Source of the DNA: Flavobacteriales bacterium
GTDB lineage: Bacteria > Bacteroidota > Bacteroidia > Flavobacteriales_F > PHOS-HE28
Reading direction: 5' to 3'
DNA length: 45,444 nt
NCBI GenBank assembly: GCA_020852835.1
Contig: JADZAC010000055.1
Location: forward strand, 1-45,444
Part shown: piece after piece, positions 9,485 to 17,771 of the stretch
Layout of the letters: every line of letters begins with the position of its first letter
Numbering within the stretch: position 1 is the first letter of the stretch
Notes under the pieces: generated by a model
What the model was told of the DNA's origin: nothing
The model's input: only the letters and a program-made list of their open reading frames with translations
The model's database searches: none
Program-made: the position numbers and the translations under genes

Positions 9485-11029
9485 ATGGAATCAGCCACTG
9501 CCGCCACCAAAGGCCACCCCAAAGGACTGTATCTGCTCTTCTTCACCGAGATGTGGGAGCGGTTCAGCTACTACGGCATGCGGGCCATCTTCATTCTGTA
9601 CATGACCAAGGCGCTGCTGATGGACAGTGCGCGGGCTTCCAACGTCTATGGCAGTTTCACCGGACTGGTTTACCTGACCCCCTTGCTGGGCGGATACATC
9701 AGCGACCGGTTCTGGGGCAATCGGCGCAGTATCCTAGTGGGGGGGCTCTTGATGGCCATCGGTCAATTCATGCTCTTCTTCAGCGCCAGCCAGGTTACCG
9801 CCGATGTGGCCAGCGCCGCCTCCATCAGCACCATGTGGGCGGGCCTCACCTTGCTGATCATAGGCAATGGCTTCTTCAAGCCCAACATCAGCACCATGGT
9901 GGGCCAGCTCTACCCGGCCAACGACCGCCGCATCGACGGGGCCTTCACCATCTTCTACATGGGCATCAACCTGGGGGCCTTTTTTTCCCCGCTGATCTGC
10001 GGCGGGCTGGGTGATACCGGCGACATCTTCGATTTCAAATGGGGTTTCCTCACCGCCGGAATCGGCATGGTGCTGGGCACGATCACGTTCGAGCTGCTCA
10101 AGGGCAAATACCTGGTGGACGCCCAAGGCGCCGCCATCGGCATGCCCAAACAGAGGATCGACATGAAGACCATACTCTCCATCCTGGGGAGCGTGGCCCT
10201 GATCTACGTGCTGCTCAACTTCAGGACCTGGTTCAACTCGGAGATCGACCTCATCGGCTACCTGATCTACGGCGCCATGGTGGCCATGCCCATCATCATC
10301 TTCAGCGACAAAAGCTTAGTGAAGGACGAAAAACAAAGGATCAGCGTGATCTTCATCCTCGCCTTCTTCGTGATCTTCTTCTGGTCGTGCTTCGAGCAGG
10401 CAGGTGCCTCGCTTACCCTCTTCGCCGACCAGCAGACCGACCGCAACATCATGGGCTGGGAGATGCCCGCCTCCTATTTCCAAAGCGTGAATCCCGTGTT
10501 CATCATCGCGCTGGCTCCGCTCTTCAGCATGTTCTGGGGCTTTCTGGGCAAGCGCGGCATCGAACCCTCTTCACCCCTTAAAATGGCCTTGGGCCTGGGC
10601 TTGCTGGCGCTCGGCTACGTGGTGATCGCCTTCGGCGTGCATGGCATCGCACCATCGGCCAAGATCAGCATGTGGTGGTTGATCACCCTCTATGCACTGC
10701 ACACCATGGGTGAGCTTTGCCTCTCGCCCATCGGCCTGAGCATGGTGAGCAAACTGGCCCCGTTGCGCCTGTCTTCCCTGCTGATGGGCACCTGGTTCCT
10801 GGCCAATGCCGCAGCCAACAAGTTCGCGGGCACCCTCAGCGCGTTGATACCGCCGGGTGCGGGCGAAGCACCGGCCACGGCTGCCACGGTATTCCCAAAG
10901 TTCCTGGGCTTCACCATCGACAACCTCTTCAGCTTCTTCCTGGTGTTCATCGCGCTCAGCGGTGGCGCTGCGATCCTCCTGGTGGCCATCCACAAGTGGC
11001 TGCAAAAGCGCATGCACGGGGTGAATTAG
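9485..11029 (+). CDS. POT/PTR family peptide transporter (copy 1)
   Basis: A 514-residue inner-membrane protein of the proton-dependent oligopeptide transporter family in the major facilitator superfamily. It has the family's N-terminal EMWERFSYYGMR motif (ExxER, proton and peptide coupling), a conserved FFKPNISTMVGQLY helix, GAFTIFYMGINLGAF, and 12-14 hydrophobic segments. Length is as expected (about 500). It should import di- and tripeptides with protons. It follows the DPP IV-type peptidase by 84 bp; TACCTTGC in the gap is a possible degenerate -7 element. The other two POT copies lie downstream on the same strand, separated from this one by the four-helix-bundle element. Confidence 0.93.
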   Translation: MESATAATKGHPKGLYLLFFTEMWERFSYYGMRAIFILYMTKALLMDSARASNVYGSFTGLVYLTPLLGGYISDRFWGNRRSILVGGLLMAIGQFMLFFSASQVTADVASAASISTMWAGLTLLIIGNGFFKPNISTMVGQLYPANDRRIDGAFTIFYMGINLGAFFSPLICGGLGDTGDIFDFKWGFLTAGIGMVLGTITFELLKGKYLVDAQGAAIGMPKQRIDMKTILSILGSVALIYVLLNFRTWFNSEIDLIGYLIYGAMVAMPIIIFSDKSLVKDEKQRISVIFILAFFVIFFWSCFEQAGASLTLFADQQTDRNIMGWEMPASYFQSVNPVFIIALAPLFSMFWGFLGKRGIEPSSPLKMALGLGLLALGYVVIAFGVHGIAPSAKISMWWLITLYALHTMGELCLSPIGLSMVSKLAPLRLSSLLMGTWFLANAAANKFAGTLSALIPPGAGEAPATAATVFPKFLGFTIDNLFSFFLVFIALSGGAAILLVAIHKWLQKRMHGVN

Positions 11030-11040
11030 AATGCTGAAAC

Positions 11041-11215
<175 letters not shown>

Positions 11216-11216
11216 A

Positions 11217-11564
11217 ATGGAGGGCCAGACGCATCGGGACTTAAAGGAACGCACGATGCAGTTTTCCGCAGCGAGCATTCGGTTCTACCAAAAGTTGCCG
11301 ATGACAACCGAGGCCCAGGTTTGCGGCAAGCAATTTCTTCGCTCGGCGACTTCAGTGGGAGCGAATACCCGATCCGCCTTCCGGGGTCGAAGTCCTAAGG
11401 AATTCAAGGCAAAGCTCGGAGTGGTGATCGAGGAAGCGGATGAATGCGGCTTCTGGCTGGAGCTCATGCAAAACACTGGCATAATTGAGGCCAAACCCGC
11501 TAATTCACTATTGCTGGAAGCAAGCGAACTTGTATCCATATTCACCACCATCGTCAAACGCTAA
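11217..11564 (+). CDS. four-helix bundle protein, 23S rRNA intervening-sequence (S23/IVP) family
   Basis: A 115-residue protein beginning MEGQTHRDLKERTMQFSAAS, with the family signatures LRSATSVGANTRSA and EFKAKLGVVIEEADECGFWLEL. These correspond to the small four-helix bundles encoded in 23S rRNA intervening sequences and to the diversity-generating-retroelement accessory protein Avd. Molecular function is unknown; nucleic-acid binding has been shown for Avd-type relatives. The start at 11217 is preferred because everything upstream is simple repeat. Base composition is visibly less GC-rich than the flanking POT genes, suggesting acquisition. Inverted heptad arrays lie on both sides. No reverse transcriptase or rRNA is nearby. 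Confidence 0.88.
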   Translation: MEGQTHRDLKERTMQFSAASIRFYQKLPMTTEAQVCGKQFLRSATSVGANTRSAFRGRSPKEFKAKLGVVIEEADECGFWLELMQNTGIIEAKPANSLLLEASELVSIFTTIVKR

Positions 11565-11570
11565 CACCAA

Positions 11571-11626
11571 CGTTTCCAGTTTCAGCTTTCAACTTTCAAC
11601 TTTCAACTTTTTCTTTTCAGCTTTCG
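11571..11626 (-). repeat. inverted heptad array, right arm
   Basis: Eight 7-bp units in register: CGTTTCC, AGTTTCA, GCTTTCA, ACTTTCA twice, ACTTTTT, CTTTTCA and GCTTTCG. Read on the minus strand they are GGAAACG, TGAAACT, TGAAAGC, TGAAAGT and so on, i.e. degenerate versions of the left array NGGAAAC. Pyrimidine-rich. The array lies between the stop of the four-helix-bundle gene and POT copy 2 and may also affect that gene's leader. Confidence 0.85.
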
Positions 11627-11641
11627 GCATAAAACTCCACT

Positions 11642-13222
11642 ATGGCAAAACACCCCAAAGGCCTCTACGTGCTCTTCTTCACCGAAATGTGGGAACGTTT
11701 CGGCTACTACCTCATGCTGGGCATCTTCAGCCTGTACATGCTGGACAGCTGGGAAAATGGCGGCATGGGCTTCAGCGCGCTGAAGAAGAGCGACATCTAC
11801 GGCACCTACCTCGGCCTGGTCTACCTCACCCCCTTCCTCGGCGGCTTGCTGGCGGACCGCATCCTGGGCTTCCGCAAGAGCATCCTCATCGGCGGCCTGC
11901 TCATGGCCTCGGGCTACCTCACCTTGGCCGTGCACAGCAGCACCACCTTCTACGTGGGCCTGCTGCTGATCATCCTGGGCAACGGCATGTTCAAGCCCAA
12001 CATCAGCACCTTGGTGGGCAACCTGTACAACGACGACAAGTACCGCGACAACAAGGACGCCGGGTTCAACATCTTCTACATGGGCATCAACATCGGTGCC
12101 TTCGTCTGCAACTTCGTGGCGGCCTACATGCAGATCAACTACGGCTGGGGCCACGCCTTCGCCGCAGCAGGCATCGGCATGCTCATCGGGGTGGTGATCT
12201 TCATCAGCGGCGGTCGCTGGGTGAAACATGCCGACGTGATCAAGCCCATGCAGCCGGGCGACATGAGCACGGGCCGGATCCTGCTGAGCACCCTGGTGCC
12301 CATGTTCATCTTCGGGGTGTTGGGCTACCTCATCCCGGGCAACCTGCTGGGCACGGACACCAACGACGCCTTCATCTTCGGCTGCATCCCCGTGGTGGCC
12401 TTCTTCATCTACTTGTACATCAAGGCCAATGCCGAGGACAAGCGGCCCATCGGCGCACTGCTGGCGGTGTTCGGCTGCTTGGTGATCTTCTGGGCCGTGT
12501 TCCACCAGAACGGCGACGCCCTCACCGTATGGGCCAAGGACCACACGGACCGTGAGATGGCCGCAGGCGTGTCCAGCATTGCGGATAAGCTGAACATTGC
12601 CGAAACGGTGACCAACAACGGTGCCGCCACCGATGCCAACAGCGCCCACTACCTGGCCACCGTTGCACCCGAGCGCATGCCGGCCGAAGGCCAAAGCATG
12701 AAGTTGTACGCCACGCAGCTCTACCAGAGCATCAACCCCTTTTGGGTGGTGCTGCTCACCCCGGTGATCGTGGGTTTCTGGGGGTGGATGCGCAGCCGCA
12801 AGAAAGAGCCCGCCACCCCCACCAAGATCGCCATCGGCCTGGTGATCACGGCCCTTTCGGCCTTGGTGATGGTGGGTGCGGTGATGGCCTCCAACAACTT
12901 GGAGACCAAGGCCAGCAGCTGGTGGCTGATCGCCAGCTACGGCGTGATCACCGTGGGCGAACTGTGCCTGAGCCCCATGGGCCTCTCCCTGGTGAGCAAG
13001 CTCAGCCCGCCGCGCATCACCGCACTGATGATGGGCGGATTCTTCCTGAGCACCTCCGTGGGCAACAAGCTCAGCGGCATGCTCAGCGGCTTGTGGGAAG
13101 GCTTTGATGACAAGCGCGGGTTCTTCCTGATGAATTTCGGCCTGGCCCTGGCGGCAGCATTGATGCTCTTCTTCCTGTTGCGCTGGCTCAAGGCAGTGAT
13201 GCGGGAAAAGAACATACACTGA
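11642..13222 (+). CDS. POT/PTR family peptide transporter (copy 2)
   Basis: A 526-residue polytopic inner-membrane protein of the same family as its neighbours, with EMWERFGYYLMLGIF at the N terminus (ExxER motif), FKPNISTLVGNLY and FNIFYMGINIGAF. About 60 residues in the middle (SSIADKLNIAETVTNN onward) form a hydrophilic loop not present in copy 1. It should take up di- or tripeptides with protons. The start ATG at 11642 lies 15 bp after the inverted heptad array, so any promoter shared with POT copy 1 has been separated by that element. Confidence 0.93.
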   Translation: MAKHPKGLYVLFFTEMWERFGYYLMLGIFSLYMLDSWENGGMGFSALKKSDIYGTYLGLVYLTPFLGGLLADRILGFRKSILIGGLLMASGYLTLAVHSSTTFYVGLLLIILGNGMFKPNISTLVGNLYNDDKYRDNKDAGFNIFYMGINIGAFVCNFVAAYMQINYGWGHAFAAAGIGMLIGVVIFISGGRWVKHADVIKPMQPGDMSTGRILLSTLVPMFIFGVLGYLIPGNLLGTDTNDAFIFGCIPVVAFFIYLYIKANAEDKRPIGALLAVFGCLVIFWAVFHQNGDALTVWAKDHTDREMAAGVSSIADKLNIAETVTNNGAATDANSAHYLATVAPERMPAEGQSMKLYATQLYQSINPFWVVLLTPVIVGFWGWMRSRKKEPATPTKIAIGLVITALSALVMVGAVMASNNLETKASSWWLIASYGVITVGELCLSPMGLSLVSKLSPPRITALMMGGFFLSTSVGNKLSGMLSGLWEGFDDKRGFFLMNFGLALAAALMLFFLLRWLKAVMREKNIH

Positions 13223-13387
13223 GCCCGGGTAGCGGTCGGGTGTCGGCTGTTTCTTGGTAGACTTGTCCGCGAGTTGGCCCACCGGCACCTGCCCGTCCCC
13301 AAATACCGAACTGCCCCAAGCCCGGCACCCACGATCGCAAATTCCTCCAGCACAGGCCTTGTAACCCGGTGGCCATACTTCCAGCCC

Positions 13388-14866
13388 ATGCAAACACAAG
13401 CCGAGATCCAGTCCTTCAGCGGAAAATACCCCAAGCAGCTCTGGCACTTGGCCGGCAGCGAGATGTGGGAGCGCTTCTGCTTCTACGGCATGCGCGGCAT
13501 GCTCACCGTGTTCATGGTGACGCAATTGGGGCTGGATGACAAGACCGCCAATCTCCAATACGGCGCCATCCAGGCCTTTGTGTATGCGTTCACCTTCATC
13601 GGCGGGGTGTTCGCCGACAAGATCCTGGGCTTCCAGAAATCGCTCTTCTGGGGTGCCATACTGATGATCGCCGGCGGGTTGGTGATCGCCTTCTCCCCGG
13701 CAAGCCTGTTCTACATCGGCACCTGCTTCTTCATCATCGGCACCGGATTCTTCAAGCCCAACATCAGCACCATGGTGGGCCAGCTTTATGCCGATGATGA
13801 TGCCCGCCGCGACGCCGGCTTCAGCCTGTTCTACTCGGCCATCAATCTCGGTGCCCTGTTGGGCGGCGTGCTGATGATCTGGGTGGGCAAGTACCACAGC
13901 TGGCCGCTGGCCTTCGGCCTGGTGAGCGTGGTGATGACCATCAGCCTGATCAACTTCGCCTTCACGCGCAAGAGCTTGGGCCCGATCGGCCTCTCCCCCT
14001 TGCACCCGGGTATCCCCAACAAGAAGCGCCGCATGTACGAAGTGGCCGTGTATATCGGCTCGCTCATCGCCGTGCCCTTCATCCTCAAACTGGTGACCAA
14101 CACGGAATACACGGACCTGTTCATGTACATCATCGGGCCGGCCACCTTGGTCTATCTGGCCTGGGAGATGCGCAAGTTCAACACCGCCCAGAACAAGCGC
14201 TTGCTGGCGGCCATGGTCTTCATCCTCTTCTCCATCATCTTCTGGGCCTTCTTCGAGCAAGCGGGTGGATCGCTGAGCATCTTCGCGCTGAACAACCTCC
14301 AGCACGAGCTCTTCGGTTTCATCCCCATGGACCCGAACGTGGTGAACAACAGCTCCAACTCGGTCTTCGTGATCCTGTTCGCCCCCTTGGTGGGCCTGCT
14401 GTGGCTGTGGCTGGCCAAGCGCAGAATGGAGCCTAATTCGGTGGTGAAGTTCGGCTTGGGCTTCCTCCTGCTGGCCGGCGCCTTCTTCGCCTTCTACGCC
14501 ACGGTGTTCTTCGCCGATGCCGATGGCATCACCTCCCTGGACATCTTCACCCTGGGCTATTTCATCATCACCTTCGGTGAGCTGAGCCTCTCGCCCATCG
14601 GCCTCTCGTTGATGACCAAGCTCTCGCCCCAGCCCATCCAAGGCCTGATGATGGGCATGTGGTTCCTGGCCAGTGCCTACGGGCAGTACGTGGCGGGCCT
14701 GCTTGGGGCCGGCATGAGCACTGCCGATCCCGAAGCCTCCAACCTGGACAAGTTGATCGCCTACACCACCGGATACCAGCAATTGGCCGTTTATGCTCTC
14801 ATCGCTGGCGTGGTGCTCATCGTCATATCACCGTGGGTACGCCGACTGATGAAGGGCGTGCACTAG
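13388..14866 (+). CDS. POT/PTR family peptide transporter (copy 3)
   Basis: A 492-residue POT-family transporter. The start at 13388 is chosen because it gives the usual short cytoplasmic N terminus (MQTQAEIQSFSGKYPKQLW) before EMWERFCFYGMRGM (ExxER motif); the longer in-frame extension has no membrane or signal character. Conserved FFKPNISTMVGQLYADDDARRDAGFSLFY-type helix and SPIGLSLMTKLSP near the C terminus are visible. It is clearly diverged from copies 1 and 2, so the three are old paralogues, perhaps with different peptide preferences. The 165-bp gap before it holds no clear site. Confidence 0.93.
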   Translation: MQTQAEIQSFSGKYPKQLWHLAGSEMWERFCFYGMRGMLTVFMVTQLGLDDKTANLQYGAIQAFVYAFTFIGGVFADKILGFQKSLFWGAILMIAGGLVIAFSPASLFYIGTCFFIIGTGFFKPNISTMVGQLYADDDARRDAGFSLFYSAINLGALLGGVLMIWVGKYHSWPLAFGLVSVVMTISLINFAFTRKSLGPIGLSPLHPGIPNKKRRMYEVAVYIGSLIAVPFILKLVTNTEYTDLFMYIIGPATLVYLAWEMRKFNTAQNKRLLAAMVFILFSIIFWAFFEQAGGSLSIFALNNLQHELFGFIPMDPNVVNNSSNSVFVILFAPLVGLLWLWLAKRRMEPNSVVKFGLGFLLLAGAFFAFYATVFFADADGITSLDIFTLGYFIITFGELSLSPIGLSLMTKLSPQPIQGLMMGMWFLASAYGQYVAGLLGAGMSTADPEASNLDKLIAYTTGYQQLAVYALIAGVVLIVISPWVRRLMKGVH

Positions 14867-14933
14867 CCGGACCGGACCAACTTCGGTCACCTTCGGCACA
14901 CAATTGGCAATAGCCCCACGCAACACCACAACC

Positions 14934-15488
14934 ATGCGCAGCCTTGCACTCTCCCTGATCGTATTCCCGCTCGCCCTTTTGGCCCAGGAGCCGGCCACCG
15001 CCCCATTGGTGAAATGGACAGACCTGGCCACGGCCCAGACTGCGGCCAAAAAGGACGGCAAGCCCCTGCTCATCGATGTGTACACCAGCTGGTGCGGGCC
15101 TTGCCGCATGCTGGACGCCAACACCTTCCACGACCCGCAAACCGCAGCTTATATCAATGCCAACTTCCACCCGGTGAAGTTCAATGCCGAAGGTGGCGAC
15201 CCGGTGGTGTACAACGGCAAGACCTACAGCAACCCCTCGTACAACCCGGCCATGAAGAACAGCCGCAACGGCACCCATGAGCTCACCATGGCCATTGCCC
15301 CGGTGAACGGCCGCGTGGCCTACCCCACGCTGGTGTACATGGACAGCCAAGGGCAGGTGCTCACCCCGGTGCAGGGCTATATGACACCCGTGCAGATCGA
15401 GCCGATCCTCAACTATTTCGGCTCAGGGGCCTACACCAAACAGGAATTCGCGGAGTTCCAGAAGGCCTTTGTGAGCAAGCGGAAGTGA
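14934..15488 (+). CDS. periplasmic thioredoxin-like protein
   Basis: A 184-residue exported protein with a signal peptide (MRSLALSLIVFPLALLAQ) and a thioredoxin fold. The redox motif WCGPCRML sits near residue 55, preceded by KPLLIDVYTS and followed by the family's cis-Pro in VAYPTLVYMDSQG. A region between about 75 and 115 is longer than in plain thioredoxin, as in thioredoxin_7/DUF255-type periplasmic proteins. Likely role is thiol-disulphide exchange in the periplasm; partner unknown. The start at 14934 gives the best signal peptide. It is convergent with the cyanophycinase-like gene, with only 15 bp between the stops. Confidence 0.88.
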   Translation: MRSLALSLIVFPLALLAQEPATAPLVKWTDLATAQTAAKKDGKPLLIDVYTSWCGPCRMLDANTFHDPQTAAYINANFHPVKFNAEGGDPVVYNGKTYSNPSYNPAMKNSRNGTHELTMAIAPVNGRVAYPTLVYMDSQGQVLTPVQGYMTPVQIEPILNYFGSGAYTKQEFAEFQKAFVSKRK

Positions 15489-15503
15489 AGCAACCCGCCT
15501 GCT

Positions 15504-16784
15504 TCAACGCACCACTTTCCACGTGTGCGGGCCATCAGCGGCCACGGCCCTGATCAGCCCCCATCCCTGTGCTGGCAGTTGTATCCGGCCCTGCCCGGCG
15601 CCATCAGCCTGCACCTGCCCGAACAGGCGTCCATCGACAGCATAAAGCTCCACAGTGGATCGCGGCAGGGCATGGTGCACCGTGGCCTCCCCGGCAATGG
15701 CATCCCACACCAAGGTTGGCGTTGCGGCCAGCCCGGGCACTGCAGTGGTGTTGCCGCAGGGCGGCTCCTCGCCGGGCAACGCGGAAAAACTCCCGGCCAC
15801 TGCGCTCCAGTTCTCCCAAGCCCCGCCTTGGCCCGTAAGGTGGTCGTTCAGGTCGAACCAATTTGCCCCGGCAGGTGTGCCGGGCACTTTGTAGGCTTTC
15901 ACGGCCATGCCTTGTTGGTGCCAGGTGAGCGGCACGCCGGCTTGGCACACCTCCGGCCCTACGGGCGGCATACAATTCACCCGAAGGAAATAGGCATGCT
16001 CCTCGTAGTCCGGCCATTCACCGTACACATGGGCGATGCCCTGCGGATCCACGCACACGGCCACGTATTCGTTGCAGGCAATACCGTAGGCCGTGCTGTC
16101 GCCATTTTGCACCATGCGGGCCAGGAAGGTGAAATGCCTGCCGCGACGGTCGGGGTTGTCATAGTGCGTATCGGTGATGGTATGGGCCATGAAGGGCACG
16201 TTCAGAAAGGGGGTGCACTCCACCGCCATGTATGTATTGAAGGGATCGGCCAGTGCTTCGGAAGAAGTGACCGAACCGTATTGTGCACTGAAGTAACAGC
16301 CACCCAGGATGGCCATGCCCGCACTGGTGCCGCCAACAGCGGCCTGGCGTTCGGCAATGGCGGTGTTCACCAGGTCCATCACCGGTGTGTTCCGCCAATA
16401 GCTCACGTAGTTCCACTGGTCACCGCCGGCAAACCAGATGGCCTCGGCCTTTTGGATGCGCTGGGCCACATAGGGCTCAAAGGCGGCCGAAGCGTTGTTG
16501 AACACGATGGTCTCCACGGAGTTCACCCCGCCGAGGTCGTAGTACATGTAGTCGTTGTAGCCATTGGAGCCCGAAGCGCGCAGCACCAGCACATCCCCCC
16601 CATTGGCGCGGTCCAGGAACCATTGCATGGCGGGGTCGAACTCGCTGGCGCCGCCCATCAGGCACACGCCTCCCATGGGCGGGGGTGCAACGTCCGTGGG
16701 GTTGCCGGTGAAATAACTGGTGTAGTTCTGGGCAAAGCTGGACCAGGGCAGCGCACAGGCCAGGGGCAGCAGGAGGCGTAGCAT
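15504..16784 (-). CDS. cyanophycinase-like S51 family protein with putative T9SS sorting domain
   Basis: A 426-residue secreted protein with signal peptide ..LPWSSFAQ. Residues about 35-300 match the peptidase S51/cyanophycinase fold: the glycine-rich GGVCLMGGASEFD, the IWFAGGDQWNY strand and the nucleophile elbow GGTSAGMAILGG (Ser154). Cyanophycinases cut beta-Asp-Arg dipeptides from cyanophycin; extracellular homologues occur in non-cyanobacteria. The substrate here is uncertain. The C-terminal 75 residues (STVELYAVDGRLFGQV.... to the end) look like a degenerate type-A T9SS sorting domain, supporting secretion to the outer surface. It is divergent from the deiodinase-like gene with 31 bp between the start codons, so the promoters must overlap. 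Confidence 0.85.
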   Translation of the reverse strand: MLRLLLPLACALPWSSFAQNYTSYFTGNPTDVAPPPMGGVCLMGGASEFDPAMQWFLDRANGGDVLVLRASGSNGYNDYMYYDLGGVNSVETIVFNNASAAFEPYVAQRIQKAEAIWFAGGDQWNYVSYWRNTPVMDLVNTAIAERQAAVGGTSAGMAILGGCYFSAQYGSVTSSEALADPFNTYMAVECTPFLNVPFMAHTITDTHYDNPDRRGRHFTFLARMVQNGDSTAYGIACNEYVAVCVDPQGIAHVYGEWPDYEEHAYFLRVNCMPPVGPEVCQAGVPLTWHQQGMAVKAYKVPGTPAGANWFDLNDHLTGQGGAWENWSAVAGSFSALPGEEPPCGNTTAVPGLAATPTLVWDAIAGEATVHHALPRSTVELYAVDGRLFGQVQADGAGQGRIQLPAQGWGLIRAVAADGPHTWKVVR

Positions 16785-16815
16785 GGAGCAAAGATGGGCG
16801 CCCTACTTTTACCCC

Positions 16816-17574
16816 ATGCGGACCTGGCTGTTTCTTTTCCTGATGGCGGCATCCCCAGTGCGGGCGCAGGTACAGAACTGGGATTCCGGGCCCTATGCGG
16901 CCAACGGGGGCATCCGTTTCCACGACGACCTGGACTTTTTCCTCAACGGGTACACCAAAGATGAACTGAAGGCCATGCGCCGTGAGGTGAACCTCTGGCG
17001 GATGAACTTCGACAAGATGCTCCGCGCCACCATCAAGGACATCCAAGCGTACAGCGAAGGCGGCAACATGGAGGCCGGCACGCATGATTTCACCTTGCCC
17101 GAAGCGCGTACCGGCCTGCCGTACCACCTAGAAGCCCATAGCGGCAAGCTGCGTGCCTTCATGTTCGGCAGCATCAGCAACCCACCGGCACGTGCCCAGC
17201 TGCCCTTTTGGGATGTGCTGCTGGCAAAGTACGACACGGCCCAAGTGGAGTTGTTCGTGGTCTACGGCAGGGAACTCCACCCCGGTGACAAGAAGAAATT
17301 CAGCAAGTACCCGGCGCCTTCATCACCGGAGGAAAAGCTGGGCTACGCCCGGGAATTCGCCCAGCTCACCCGACTGCCCGTGCTGGTTGACGGGCTGGAC
17401 GACAAGGTGTTCAGCGCGTACGGGCGGGTGCCCAACGGCGTTTACGTCATCGATGGTGAAGGGCGGCTGATCTTTCGAGGCACTTGGGCGGACAGCCGCA
17501 AGATCGAGCACATCCTGGACGCCGTGCTGCAATGGGAGGCGGCAGGCAGGCCGGAACTCAAGGCAAGGCACTAG
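16816..17574 (+). CDS. deiodinase/redoxin-fold protein lacking the catalytic Cys/Sec
   Basis: A 252-residue exported protein (signal peptide MRTWLFLFLMAASPVRAQ; start 16816 chosen for it). Residues about 115-245 resemble the iodothyronine deiodinase family: MFGSISNPPARAQLPFW aligns with the deiodinase FGS-x-x-U/C-PP..QLP active-site loop, and ELFVVYGRELHPGDKKK with its (V)Y..EAHP.D segment, followed by a thioredoxin-like NGVYVIDGEGRLIFRG. At the position of Sec/Cys there is Asn122 (codon AAC), and no Cys is present in the loop, so a redox function of the usual kind is unlikely. The first 100 residues are a helical region of unknown role. The stop codon overlaps the inverted-repeat element that follows. 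Confidence 0.72.
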   Translation: MRTWLFLFLMAASPVRAQVQNWDSGPYAANGGIRFHDDLDFFLNGYTKDELKAMRREVNLWRMNFDKMLRATIKDIQAYSEGGNMEAGTHDFTLPEARTGLPYHLEAHSGKLRAFMFGSISNPPARAQLPFWDVLLAKYDTAQVELFVVYGRELHPGDKKKFSKYPAPSSPEEKLGYAREFAQLTRLPVLVDGLDDKVFSAYGRVPNGVYVIDGEGRLIFRGTWADSRKIEHILDAVLQWEAAGRPELKARH

Positions 17575-17763
17575 GGTGGCTCGAAGTACCTCGAACGGAT
17601 GGCACGCGAAGCCATCGTTCGCTCAGACAAGGCGCAGTGAAGTGAGGATACTGGAACGAAGTATCCGGCTGAGCTGCAACGCTGTATGAGCGAACGAGGG
17701 CGAGCATCCAAAAGAACCTTCATGCCCGGTCGTGCCGCCGGAGCGAGGTACTTCGAACCACCC
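17574..17763. repeat. 190-bp structured inverted-repeat (MITE-like) element
   Basis: The 20-bp ends GGGTGGCTCGAAGTACCTCG (17574-17593) and, inverted, 17744-17763 match at 19 of 20 positions. Inside are nested stems: GATGGC/GCCATC (17598-17603, 17611-17616), an 11-bp perfect pair TCGTTCGCTCA/TGAGCGAACGA (17615-17625, 17687-17697), and GGATACT/AGTATCC (17646-17652, 17660-17666). It fills the gap between two convergent genes, starting in the last base of one stop codon and ending 8 bp before the other. It may be a non-autonomous transposable element, a structured RNA, or a two-way terminator. It has no convincing coding capacity. Confidence 0.8.
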
Positions 17764-17771
17764 AACAAGGG

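Noticed and set aside
11217-11564. Accessory gene (avd) of a diversity-generating retroelement
   Set aside because: No reverse transcriptase, template repeat or variable repeat is seen near it; the IVP-like reading fits better.
13223-13387. Another heptad palindrome in the gap before POT copy 3
   Set aside because: GGGTGTCGG and a near-inverted GGGTGCCGG are present, but periodicity is weak and the arms are short, so chance is likely.
11603-14782. Minus-strand open frame of about 1060 codons opposite two POT genes
   Set aside because: Its composition is a shadow of hydrophobic plus-strand codons (His/Gln/Glu/Ala-rich) and it crosses the gap between two well-supported genes.
17571-17768. 65-codon minus-strand gene within the inverted-repeat element
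   Set aside because: It spans the terminal repeats and nested stems, so the open frame is explained by the repeat; no domain or signal is recognisable.
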